Shown here one piece after another: positions 1 through 9,417 of a stretch of DNA of 64,000 nucleotides (positions within the stretch are counted from its first letter, which is position 1; the number at the start of each line of letters is the position of its first letter). Where the stretch lies: assembly GCA_963708675.1 (NCBI GenBank), contig CAVPTO010000003.1, positions 434,001-498,000 of the forward strand, in the 5' to 3' direction. A program made the translations under genes and the position numbers. The notes beneath the pieces are model-generated. The model was not told the origin of the DNA. It saw only the letters and a program-made list of their open reading frames with translations, and did not search any database. Origin of the DNA: DATAXP01 sp963708675. GTDB taxonomy: Bacteria; Planctomycetota; Planctomycetia; Pirellulales; PNKZ01.

Positions 1-26
1 GCACGCGAAACCGCAAGCGAGCGTGC
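1..26. repeat. Partial copy of palindromic repeat family C
   Basis: The first bases contain the core GCGAAACCGCAAGCG. It recurs near 38.2, 56.5 and 63.5 kb and, reversed, inside pabB at 13.58 kb. The copy is cut by the window edge. The remaining bases up to the rnc stop show nothing recognisable. Confidence 0.6.
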
Positions 27-67
27 AGAACGCGAGAAGTAGAAGGCGGCGATGCACGAAGAATGCG

Positions 68-820
68 TCAGTCCGAGGGGAACGGAATCTCTTCGCCGTT
101 GATCTCGCTCAGCGCGTTGCGAGCGGCCCGTTGCTCGGCCTCTTTTTTGTTGCGACCCCAGGCGGGTTGGTAGCGATTGCGACCAATCTGGGCCGAAACC
201 TTGAAGCACTTGCTGTGGTCGGGGCCTTTTTCGTCGAGCAACTGGTACGTCGGCGTGAGGCTGTATTGTCGCTGGGCCAGATGTTGCAACAGCGACTTGA
301 AGTTCGCGCCGTGCTCGCCCCCGGCGGCCAACTCGATCTCGGGGCCCATGTGCAGTTCGATGAACGTCGCGGCGGCATCGAACCCGCCGTCGAGATAAAT
401 CGCAGCCACGAGCGATTCGTACACGTCGGCCAACAGTGACGGCGGCACGTTCGGACTCGTCGTCATTCCCTTGCCGAGGAGAAGGAACTCTTCGAGCCCT
501 AATATCTCGCTAATCTTAGCGCAGGTTTGACGGCTGACGACGACCGATTTGATGCGCGTCAGATCCCCTTCGAGGTACTCGGGAAAGCGGCGAAAGAGGA
601 GATCGCAGACGACGGCGCCGAGAATCGAGTCGCCAAGAAACTCGAGGCGTTCGTTCGACAGCAAACGATGCTGAGCGCCCGAGGCGTGGGTCATTGCCGA
701 GCGCAGAAACGCCTTGTCTTTGAAGACGTAGCCGATTCGCTGCTCGCAGGCTTCGCTTTCGGGCGTCGCTTGCAAGGAAACCGATGTTGGTGCTGGTAGC
801 ATGTCGCCAGCTTCTGCCAT
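68..820 (-). CDS. rnc: Ribonuclease III
   Basis: The product is an endonuclease that cuts double-stranded RNA, processing rRNA precursors and some mRNAs in the cytoplasm. The N-terminal half carries the family signature NERLEFLGDS at about residues 56-65, with the Glu/Asp residues that bind catalytic Mg2+. The C-terminal third looks like a double-stranded-RNA-binding domain (a PTYQLLDEKGPDH region and a terminal KKEAEQRAARNAL helix). I chose the ATG at 820 because GAGG lies about 7 bases upstream. A longer frame reaching 922 lacks a comparable site and adds 34 residues outside the normal fold. The length of 250 aa is typical. It is transcribed divergently from the HtrA-type protease. Confidence 0.95.
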   Translation of the reverse strand: MAEAGDMLPAPTSVSLQATPESEACEQRIGYVFKDKAFLRSAMTHASGAQHRLLSNERLEFLGDSILGAVVCDLLFRRFPEYLEGDLTRIKSVVVSRQTCAKISEILGLEEFLLLGKGMTTSPNVPPSLLADVYESLVAAIYLDGGFDAAATFIELHMGPEIELAAGGEHGANFKSLLQHLAQRQYSLTPTYQLLDEKGPDHSKCFKVSAQIGRNRYQPAWGRNKKEAEQRAARNALSEINGEEIPFPSD

Positions 821-1157
821 ATCTGAGCCTCGTGCCTTAAAGGCTGTCGGCACCACGCCAAACACGCACGAGCCGACCCCTCCCCCATTGCTAAAGCTAA
901 TTGCACCATCAACTTTTGTCAATCAGTGCCAATCACTTCGTAGCACCGCGATTCATCAACCTGAAACATGCTTCGGAACGGTTTGTGCATGCCCCGCATT
1001 ACCTAGTGCAAGAAACCCGTACCAGCGGTAACCTCCATGCGGGCATCGGTCACGGCTGACGGCAACGAACGCGTCGCTGCCTACTGCAATCATTGACCGA
1101 CTTCAGCGATCAGAACTACAAAACCAACACGGGATCGTTCCAGTGGGAGGACGAAAG
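821..1157. other. Divergent intergenic region between rnc and the HtrA protease
   Basis: This 337-base gap separates the two divergent starts and should hold both promoters. Apart from a promoter-like pair on the plus strand at 1093-1122, I see no gene, repeat or structured RNA in it. Confidence 0.5.
1093..1122 (+). promoter_or_regulatory. Candidate sigma-70-type promoter for the HtrA protease
   Basis: TTGACC and TACAAA are separated by 18 bases and lie about 35 bases before the ATG at 1158. The match is reasonable by eye but untested. Confidence 0.4.
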
Positions 1158-2741
<1,584 letters not shown>

Positions 2742-2804
2742 ACGGTCGCCGCATCCTCTGTTGGCAGCAGAGTGCGGGGCGTGAAAGTTTGCTCTGCCGT
2801 GTTG

Positions 2805-2857
2805 GCGGCTCGGTGTCGACCCTGTTTCCCCTGGGCGACGCCGGGCCGCTTTTTTTT
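2805..2857 (+). terminator. Strong intrinsic terminator after the HtrA protease
   Basis: Two 14-base arms (2805-2818 and 2836-2849) pair fully when G-U pairs are allowed, and eight T follow directly. It lies 64 bases after the protease stop codon. Confidence 0.9.
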
Positions 2858-3027
2858 GCGCAGTCGGGACATCTTCCGGTGGGCAAACATCCATATCTCG
2901 CCTTGACTGTCCACTCGTATGATCTAAGAATTGGCATCAGCCGAACGCCCTCCGTCTGTGGGGGGTGCCATCGGCCCAAGGAAGACCAGCGTGGTCTTCT
3001 CGTCGTGCGCGTTGCAGGCACCGAACG

Positions 3028-4368
3028 ATGTCACGGTTACCGCGCCTGGCGATAGGAACCGTACAGCCCGACACCGTCATTCATGAGGTGGTCTGGGGGC
3101 TGATGAGCGCTCTCACGCGGCGCGGCTCGCAGGTTCAGCACTTTCACTCACGATGCTGCTTCGGCGGTGTCGAGGGTGCTCTCGAAGCGACCGGCAACAC
3201 GTCGCGACATCTCGATAGCTGGCTGATGGACCGTCAGCTCTGCCGCGAACTGTTCGAACGTGGCTCGCGAGACAGCGACCTTTCGATCGTCGAAGGCTGC
3301 CGACCCGTGGTCACGCCGTCCGATAGCGCCGAGCTGTGCACGCTGTGCCAATGGCTCGAAGCGCCGCGGGTGTGCGTGCTCGACGTGACGACATTGCGCG
3401 ACTGTCGCGTTCCGACAAAACCGGACGTCCATTCCAATCTCGTCGACGCGATTCTGCTCGACTGCGTCGCCGACCGCGAAGACTTCATCCGCTGGCAGAC
3501 GACGCTTGAATCGTTGTGGTCGGTGCCGGTCATCGGCGGACTGGAAGAGTTGCCGACATTGCGAGCAAAGATCCGCGCCATGCAGCCGGGCTCTGCGATC
3601 AGCGCAGAAATGTGCGACGCGCTGGCCACCAGCTTCGAGCGTCTCAGCAACTTCGACGCGATCCTCGACATCGCCGATCGGCACGAGTGGACGCCGACAA
3701 CCGGTGAACGACCTTGGGCCGACGCTTGCGGCGAACTGCGCGGAAAGGGTGTGACGGTTGCCGTCGCCTACGACGAAGCGTTTCACTGCCACTTTCCCGA
3801 CACGCTCGACGCGCTGGAAGTCGTGGGCGCGACGGTCGTCGATTTCTCGCCTCTTCAAGACGAAGCGCTGCCGCCCGACGTTGACTTGGTGTATCTCGGG
3901 TGCGGACGTACCGACTTACACGGCGAACGCTTGGCGGAGAATCACTGCCTTCGCTCGGCGCTACACAATCACGTTTGCTCCGGAGGCCGCGTGTATGCCG
4001 AAGGGGGCGGGCTGGCGTACCTTTGCCAGTCGCTCGACACGCCCGACGGTCGCACGCTGCCGATGTGCGGCGTTCTGCCCGCCACGGCAAGCCTCGCATC
4101 GCCGTTCACGCCGCTCGAGCGAACTGAGATCACGCTCATCGAGCCGAGTTGGCTAGGCAAAACGCAGACGACATTACGAGGCTATCGCAATCCGAACTGG
4201 CGGATCACGCCGCTCGGCACGCTCACGAACCTGACCGAAGGGTTCGACGGTCAGCCCGGCATCGTGCGACATCGCCACGTTGTCGGCAGTTGCGTGCATA
4301 TCAATTTCGCCACGCAGTTGCACCTGCTGCGATCACTCATCGACCGCGAGATGACGGCATCGCATTGA
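3028..4368 (+). CDS. CobB/CbiA-like protein with catalytic residues lost
   Basis: The two-domain layout matches cobyrinate a,c-diamide synthase (CobB/CbiA): an N-terminal dethiobiotin-synthetase-like domain and a C-terminal class I glutamine amidotransferase domain. The C-terminal half keeps the family course: AYDEAFHCHFPD, a DLVYLGCG strand, and SCVHINFATQ with the triad His at about residue 424. The nucleophile position, normally AECGGL, reads AEGGGL here, so Gly326 (codon GGG) replaces Cys. The N-terminal strand LAIGTVQPDTV has no GxGKT P-loop. Known members use ATP and glutamine to amidate a corrinoid; without P-loop and Cys this one probably does neither. The ATG at 3028 begins the family-like strand. 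No other cobalamin gene is nearby. It may be a binding or regulatory paralogue. Confidence 0.72.
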   Translation: MSRLPRLAIGTVQPDTVIHEVVWGLMSALTRRGSQVQHFHSRCCFGGVEGALEATGNTSRHLDSWLMDRQLCRELFERGSRDSDLSIVEGCRPVVTPSDSAELCTLCQWLEAPRVCVLDVTTLRDCRVPTKPDVHSNLVDAILLDCVADREDFIRWQTTLESLWSVPVIGGLEELPTLRAKIRAMQPGSAISAEMCDALATSFERLSNFDAILDIADRHEWTPTTGERPWADACGELRGKGVTVAVAYDEAFHCHFPDTLDALEVVGATVVDFSPLQDEALPPDVDLVYLGCGRTDLHGERLAENHCLRSALHNHVCSGGRVYAEGGGLAYLCQSLDTPDGRTLPMCGVLPATASLASPFTPLERTEITLIEPSWLGKTQTTLRGYRNPNWRITPLGTLTNLTEGFDGQPGIVRHRHVVGSCVHINFATQLHLLRSLIDREMTASH

Positions 4369-4385
4369 GCGCGCTCCGCCCACGG

Positions 4386-4471
4386 TTAGCCGCGACGCGC
4401 AGCGAGCGCGGCTCATGTTACTCGTCGAACGACGACTCGGTTTGCTCCCTCTCCCCTTGCGGGAGAGGGGA
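4386..4471. repeat. Half-copies of repeat families A and B
   Basis: The bases at 4386-4413 begin with TTAGCCGCGACGCG (family A). Those at about 4445-4471 contain a CCCTCTCCCC...GGGAGAGGGG hairpin (family B). The rest of the gap from 4369 to 4520 shows nothing else. Confidence 0.6.
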
Positions 4472-4520
4472 TAGGACATGCCGTTGTCGCTTCGGTTGAC
4501 AACCTGATCATCAATAACCA

Positions 4521-4712
4521 TCACGACCCCATCAGCAGCCCCGTAATCAACCCCGCGGCCAGCAACGTCTCGGCAACGCCGAGCACTTGCAACAACTTCG
4601 GATCGGCGGTCGTCAGGAACTGCTGAAACTGCGCCGGGAACATGCTCAGCGTGAACCCTTCGGCCAGAAAGATGCTTAGTGCCAGTAGCGTCATCCAACG
4701 AATCACGTCCAT
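4521..4712 (-). CDS. Small membrane protein resembling DUF2065
   Basis: The frame from the ATG at 4712 encodes 63 residues with two hydrophobic helices (about 5-22 and 42-60) joined by a short polar segment (QFQQFLTTADPKLLQ). Length and pattern resemble the DUF2065 family of small inner-membrane proteins, whose function is unknown. The longer upstream frame to 4817 adds 35 residues that read like non-coding sequence. GAGG lies about 8 bases before 4712. It is divergent from pdxJ. The family assignment is by eye only. Confidence 0.55.
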   Translation of the reverse strand: MDVIRWMTLLALSIFLAEGFTLSMFPAQFQQFLTTADPKLLQVLGVAETLLAAGLITGLLMGS

Positions 4713-4798
4713 CAGCGCTGCCTCGCATGCCCATCGCCGGTCAATCACACCGCATGTATAATCGCCACCACACATCGCACCAACAAGGCGCGTACCTC

Positions 4799-4853
4799 GC
4801 TTAGCCGCTGCGTCCACGCGGCGGATTCCGGGTTGTGGACAACCCGGCTAAGC
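4799..4853. repeat. Palindromic repeat family A, compact copy with inner hairpin
   Basis: Outer arms GCTTAGCCG and CGGCTAAGC flank an inner hairpin of nine-base arms (CCGGGTTGT and its complement) at 4828-4847. It sits between the small membrane protein and pdxJ, which are divergent. Confidence 0.6.
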
Positions 4854-4880
4854 GGTTTGAAAACTCCGTCGTAACCGCTC

Positions 4881-5594
4881 ATGGCAACCCTAGGCGTCAA
4901 CATCGATCACATCGCCACCGTGCGGCAGGCGCGTCGCACGTACGAGCCCGACCCCGTGTGGGCAGCGGCCTTGGCCGAGTTGGGTGGCGCCGACGGCATT
5001 ACGATTCATCTGCGTGAGGATCGCCGCCACATTCAGGATCGCGACCTGCGCATCCTTCGCGAAACCGTGACGGTGAAGCTGAACCTGGAACTGGCGTCGA
5101 ACGAAGAAGTTGTCGCCATCGCCTGCGAAACTCACCCCTACCAGGCGACGCTCGTCCCCGAGCAACGTGCCGAGGTGACCACCGAGGGTGGCCTCGACGT
5201 CGTCGCTCACAAGAAGCGCCTGAAAGACGTCATCGCACGGCTCAAAGACGCCGGCATCGTCGTCAGCCTGTTTCTCGATCCCGACGAACGGCAGATCGAC
5301 GCCGGTGCATCGCTCGGGACCGACGCCATCGAGCTACATACCGGTGCCTACGCCTTGGCGAAGCCCGGCAAGGCCCAGACGGCCGAACTCGTGAAGCTCA
5401 CGAACGCCGGTCGGCTGATTGTCGAACGAGACATCACGCTCAACGCCGGCCACGGCCTGACCTACCGAAATGTCCAGCCGATCGCGACCATTCCGCAAAT
5501 GGACGAGCTGAACATCGGCCACAGCATCGTCGCCCGGGCGTTGATGGTCGGCCTGCAGCAGGCCGTCCGCGAGATGAAGAACCTCATCCTTTAG
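4881..5594 (+). CDS. pdxJ: Pyridoxine 5'-phosphate synthase
   Basis: PdxJ condenses 1-deoxy-D-xylulose 5-phosphate with 3-amino-2-oxopropyl phosphate to form pyridoxine 5'-phosphate in the DXP-dependent vitamin B6 route. The 237 aa protein begins with the typical LGVNIDHIATVRQ strand and continues with the ITIHLREDRRHI segment, both part of the phosphate and substrate sites of this TIM barrel. ELHTGAYA and LNAGHGLTY, further family landmarks, are present. Length and start match the family. It is followed after about 120 bases by dapA. The window holds many PLP-dependent enzymes, but there is no direct link to any of them. Confidence 0.96.
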   Translation: MATLGVNIDHIATVRQARRTYEPDPVWAAALAELGGADGITIHLREDRRHIQDRDLRILRETVTVKLNLELASNEEVVAIACETHPYQATLVPEQRAEVTTEGGLDVVAHKKRLKDVIARLKDAGIVVSLFLDPDERQIDAGASLGTDAIELHTGAYALAKPGKAQTAELVKLTNAGRLIVERDITLNAGHGLTYRNVQPIATIPQMDELNIGHSIVARALMVGLQQAVREMKNLIL

Positions 5595-5613
5595 CCGGGC
5601 CGTCTCGGCCCGG
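5595..5613 (+). terminator. Hairpin directly after pdxJ
   Basis: CCGGGCCG and CGGCCCGG form an eight-pair stem with a three-base loop, beginning immediately after the pdxJ stop. There is no T-run, so it may be an RNA 3'-end stabiliser or a short family A relative rather than a true terminator. Confidence 0.35.
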
Positions 5614-5641
5614 TTCCCCCGCGGTGCGTGCCCCGGCCCCT

Positions 5642-5669
5642 TTGCACGCCCGTCGACCTTTCCTATCAT
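5642..5669 (+). promoter_or_regulatory. Candidate promoter for dapA
   Basis: TTGCAC and TATCAT are 16 bases apart and end about 43 bases before the dapA ATG at 5713. Confidence 0.4.
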
Positions 5670-5712
5670 TCGGGGTCGGGACGATCGATTCGATTTGCAA
5701 AGGCCAGGTTCC

Positions 5713-6606
5713 ATGAAGCCAACTAAAGGTGAAGCGTTTGCCGGCCTGTCGGTCGCCATCGTCACGCCGTTCACCAACGACGGCAACGTCGACTACCCCA
5801 TGCTGCGCAAGCAGATCGAATTCCAGATCGCTGCGGGCGTCACGGGCATCTGCCCTGTTGGCACGACGGGCGAATCGCCGACACTGTCGCACGATGAGCA
5901 CGAACGCGTCATCAGCGAGAGCGTGCAAATCGCCGCCGGTCGCATCAAGGTCATGCCTGGCACCGGCTCGAACAGCACGCGCGAGGCGCTGCGATTGACG
6001 AGCTTCGCTGCGAAGGCAGGCGCCGACGCGGCGCTGATCGTGGCTCCGTACTACAACAAGCCGACGCAGGAAGGGTTCTATCAACACTTCAAGGCGTTGG
6101 CTGAGTCGTCGGACTTGCCGCTGTGCGTCTACAACATTCCTGGCCGCACGGGCAAGAACATCGAGCCCGAAACGATCGCGCGGATGGCGGAGTTCCCTAC
6201 CATTCAAATGCTGAAAGAGGCTACCGGTCTCATCGACCAGGCATCGCAAGTGCTCGCGCTGACGAACCTCACCGTGCTCAGCGGCGACGACGGCATGACA
6301 CTGCCGTTGTTGTCGATCGGCGGGCGAGGCGTGATCTCGGTCGTCGGCAATATCGTTCCGAAAGACATGATCTCGCTGTTGAAGGCCTGGGACGCCGGCA
6401 ACCTTGCCGAAGCGCAGCAATGGCATCGCAAGTTGTTCCCACTCTGTCGCGACATGCTCGGACTCGCCACCAATCCGATTCCTGTCAAAGCTGCAATGAA
6501 GATGCTCGGCCGCGACACCGGCCATCTGCGCATGCCCATGACGCCACTGACGACGGCCGAGGAAACTAAGCTCCGCAGCACACTTACGCGCTACGGCCTG
6601 CTTTAA
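5713..6606 (+). CDS. dapA: 4-hydroxy-tetrahydrodipicolinate synthase
   Basis: DapA condenses pyruvate with aspartate semialdehyde, the first committed step of lysine and diaminopimelate synthesis. The TIM-barrel family landmarks are clear: AIVTPF near the start, GTTGESPTL (phosphate/carboxylate loop), the YYNKP motif, LCVYNIPGRTG, and the Schiff-base lysine in MLKEATG. I use the ATG at 5713 rather than an upstream in-frame TTG, giving 297 aa, the usual size. Related aldolases such as N-acetylneuraminate lyase share the fold, but the sequence follows DapA throughout. It is transcribed after pdxJ with its own candidate promoter. Confidence 0.93.
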   Translation: MKPTKGEAFAGLSVAIVTPFTNDGNVDYPMLRKQIEFQIAAGVTGICPVGTTGESPTLSHDEHERVISESVQIAAGRIKVMPGTGSNSTREALRLTSFAAKAGADAALIVAPYYNKPTQEGFYQHFKALAESSDLPLCVYNIPGRTGKNIEPETIARMAEFPTIQMLKEATGLIDQASQVLALTNLTVLSGDDGMTLPLLSIGGRGVISVVGNIVPKDMISLLKAWDAGNLAEAQQWHRKLFPLCRDMLGLATNPIPVKAAMKMLGRDTGHLRMPMTPLTTAEETKLRSTLTRYGLL

Positions 6607-6744
6607 TCGTTCTCCACGCCAGCACCACCGCTGCTAGCGACAAAACGACCTTGTCGCAGTAGTAGCTTTCGTTGAGAATGCTCGCCCTCCATCTCCCCAC
6701 CTCGCGCGATTCGGGGCTTGCGCGCACATTCAGCGTTCGATCAC

Positions 6745-8007
6745 ATGCCTCATGCGACGGCCCAAATCGGCTGGCTGCGCTTATGGTGCGTCGCGATCGC
6801 GCTATTGTCGTCGTCGTGGGCTTATGGAGATGTTTCCGAAGTAGCCGCGCCGCTGGCCGGTGGCACGGTGATCGAACTGCCGCCGCAAGATCCGCGCGCC
6901 GCCTGGCAAGTTGTCGTCGACATGCTCGACGACACATATCCCATCGAGCGCAACTCGCCGCCGAATCGGGTTGGAGATATTTGGCAAGCCGGAAGAATTC
7001 AATCATTTGCGCTTCCGCTTGCCGCACCACCGACGATCTCGGCGCCCGAGCATCGTCGCTGGGTCGGCGTCACGCTGCAACGCGGCGCGACCGCCACTCG
7101 TGTCGAAGTGTCGGCCTTCGTCGAAGTGCGTGAAACCTTGCGCGGTGTCGATCCCGAGGCGGCCGCGTGGCGACCGTTGGGTCACGACGTGACGGAAGAG
7201 CAACGCATCGTCACACAGTTGTCGGCACAGCTTGGCGGAAGCGCGCAGGTTTTCAAGCCGTTGCCTGCGGAACCGTTCGCCGCCGGTCGACTCGCGAAGT
7301 ATCCACGCGTCGAACGCTTCGTCGGCAATGCGTTCTCCGATGCAGCGAACTTTTATTCGTGCCGTAGTCTCGCGACGATGGGCGTCGCCTTCGGCATCGG
7401 AGCGGCGTTGGCCAACACCGATGCCGATAAAGATATTCGCGAAGCCTACTTCAACGGCATCGGCTACCAGAGCGGCATTCACGGCTTCAAATTCTTTGGC
7501 GAAGGACTGTATACGCTGCCGGCATACGCCGCGATCGGGCTGGTGGGCACCGCCTTCGACAATCGCCCCGTTGGCGGAGTCTTGCAAGAATACGGAGTCC
7601 GTGGTCTGCGCACGGCGCTCGTCGGCGGACCGCCGATGTTGCTGATGCAGGTCGTCACCGGCGCTGGCCGCCCGAACGAACATCCGTGGGGTTCGCGATG
7701 GGTGCCGTTCTATGACAATAACGGCGTCAGCGGTCACGCCTTCATCGGCGCGATTCCGTTCGTCACCGCCGCCAAGATGACCGACCGCCCCGTGCTGAAG
7801 GTGATCTTCTACGGTCTATCGGTAATGCCGGCTCTCTCACGTCTTAACGACAGCGCCCATTACCCGTCGCAAATCTTCCTGGGCTACACCATGTCGGTCG
7901 TCGCGGCCACCGCCGTCGATCACACCCAGCGAGGCGAAACCGCGCCGATCATTATTCCTTTTGCCGTCGGCAACACGACCGGCATGGGAGCGTTGTTCCG
8001 CTTTTAG
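6745..8007 (+). CDS. Secreted PAP2-superfamily protein with altered active-site motifs
   Basis: An N-terminal hydrophobic segment (about residues 8-27, ending near YGD) looks like a signal peptide. The C-terminal half resembles PAP2 acid phosphatases: GAGRPNEH (motif 1 region), SGHAFIG (motif 2, with the catalytic-type His) and SRLNDSAHYPSQ (motif 3). In active PAP2 enzymes motif 1 begins with Lys and motif 3 ends with Asp. Here the Lys position is Gln and the Asp position is also Gln, so activity is uncertain. The N-terminal 190 residues have no recognised domain. The ATG at 6745 lacks a clear ribosome-binding site and other starts are possible. Confidence 0.65.
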   Translation: MPHATAQIGWLRLWCVAIALLSSSWAYGDVSEVAAPLAGGTVIELPPQDPRAAWQVVVDMLDDTYPIERNSPPNRVGDIWQAGRIQSFALPLAAPPTISAPEHRRWVGVTLQRGATATRVEVSAFVEVRETLRGVDPEAAAWRPLGHDVTEEQRIVTQLSAQLGGSAQVFKPLPAEPFAAGRLAKYPRVERFVGNAFSDAANFYSCRSLATMGVAFGIGAALANTDADKDIREAYFNGIGYQSGIHGFKFFGEGLYTLPAYAAIGLVGTAFDNRPVGGVLQEYGVRGLRTALVGGPPMLLMQVVTGAGRPNEHPWGSRWVPFYDNNGVSGHAFIGAIPFVTAAKMTDRPVLKVIFYGLSVMPALSRLNDSAHYPSQIFLGYTMSVVAATAVDHTQRGETAPIIIPFAVGNTTGMGALFRF

Positions 8008-8055
8008 GTTGTTAGAAGGATGTCGCGGTAAACGTCGGCGCGTACAATACGCGCG

Positions 8056-9417
8056 ATGTCCATCGCCGCCGAAACGATCGAGCAGCTCTATCGACACCGC
8101 ACGCCAGGCTCGGCGCGACTCGCCGAGCGCGCGCGATCGATCTTCCCCAGCGGGATCACGCACGACGGCCGTCACACCGAGCCGTATCCTCTGTACGTGC
8201 AGCGAGCGGCAGGTTCGCGCAAGTGGGACGTCGACGGCAATGAGTACGTAGATTACGCCGGCGGTCACGGCGCTTTGCTACTCGGCCACAACGAGCCGTC
8301 GGTCGTCGCTGCGGTGAATCAGCAGATCGCGCTGGGCACGCACTTCGGCAGCAGCCACGAGTTGGAGGTTCGTTGGGGCGGATGGGTGCAACGGCTGATG
8401 CCGAGCGCCGAGCGCGTTCGCTTCACGTCGAGCGGCACCGAGTCGACGATGCTTGCACTGCGTCTCGCCCGTGCGTTTACTCGCAAGTCGAAGGTCATTC
8501 GCTTCCGCGGTCACTTCCACGGGTGGAACGATCACATGGCCTTCGGCGTGACGAGCCACTTCGACGGCACGCCTGGCCCGGGCGTCGTTCCTGGCATCGC
8601 CGACGAGGTGGTCCTGGTCGACGCCAACAACGTGTCGCAAGTCGAGGCGGCATTCGATGCCGGCGACGTCGCCGCGGTGATCATCGAGCCGACCGGCGCG
8701 AGTTGGGGACAAGTTCCGGTCGTGCCTGCGTTTCTCCACGAACTTCGCCGCATTACGACTGATCGCAACGCGCTGCTCATTTTCGACGAGGTCATCACCG
8801 GCTTTCGCTGCGGCCCGGGCGGAGCACAGGGCGTGTTCGGCATCGCGCCCGACCTGACAACGCTCGCGAAGATTGTCGCCGGCGGGCTGCCGGGCGGCGC
8901 TGTCGTTGGGCGTGCCGACATTATGGAACAACTCGACTTCGCGGCCTCGGCACGCACGGGGCACGAGAAGATCCCGCATCAGGGGACGTTCAACGCGAAC
9001 CCGCTTTCTTCCGCCGCGGGTATCGCAACGCTCGAAATCATCGCCACGACCGATGCTTGCGATCGCGCGAACGACTACGCCCGCCGACTACGCGAATCGT
9101 TGAATCGCGTAGCCAGTGAAGAAGGCGTACCGTGGATCGTCTACGGAACATTCTCGGGGTTTCACATCTTCACGAATCCGCAGAAGCTCGACATAAGCGT
9201 GGCCGATATCGAAGCCGGGCGTTTCGATTATCGAACGTTCAAGGCGGCCGAGCGCGCGACGACGAACGCGCTGCGGCTCGGCATGCTCGCACATGGCGTC
9301 GACATTTTCGGTTGGCCGGGCGGACCGACGTCGGCCGTTCATAACGACGCCGACTTGGAGCAAACCGTCGATGCGTTCCGCGCAACGATTCGGCTCATGC
9401 GCGACGCGGCGCTATGA
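8056..9417 (+). CDS. Class III PLP aminotransferase, glutamate-1-semialdehyde aminomutase-like
   Basis: This 453 aa fold-type I PLP enzyme belongs to the class III aminotransferase group that includes HemL. Visible landmarks are SSGTESTMLALRLAR (cofactor phosphate binding), FRGHFHGWNDH, IFDEVITGFR (the Asp contacting the PLP ring) and TTLAKIVAGGLPGG, where the Lys should form the Schiff base. HemL itself makes 5-aminolevulinate for tetrapyrroles. This sequence has a longer N-terminus and atypical C-terminal half, so it may be a paralogue acting on another substrate; I do not give it the symbol. Its last six bases overlap the convergent hydrolase gene. TACAAT lies only 7 bases before the ATG. 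Confidence 0.82.
   Translation: MSIAAETIEQLYRHRTPGSARLAERARSIFPSGITHDGRHTEPYPLYVQRAAGSRKWDVDGNEYVDYAGGHGALLLGHNEPSVVAAVNQQIALGTHFGSSHELEVRWGGWVQRLMPSAERVRFTSSGTESTMLALRLARAFTRKSKVIRFRGHFHGWNDHMAFGVTSHFDGTPGPGVVPGIADEVVLVDANNVSQVEAAFDAGDVAAVIIEPTGASWGQVPVVPAFLHELRRITTDRNALLIFDEVITGFRCGPGGAQGVFGIAPDLTTLAKIVAGGLPGGAVVGRADIMEQLDFAASARTGHEKIPHQGTFNANPLSSAAGIATLEIIATTDACDRANDYARRLRESLNRVASEEGVPWIVYGTFSGFHIFTNPQKLDISVADIEAGRFDYRTFKAAERATTNALRLGMLAHGVDIFGWPGGPTSAVHNDADLEQTVDAFRATIRLMRDAAL

Noticed and set aside
8056..9417. Assignment as hemL
   Set aside because: The fold and PLP motifs fit, but the extended N-terminus and divergent C-terminal half leave the substrate open; a canonical hemL may lie elsewhere.
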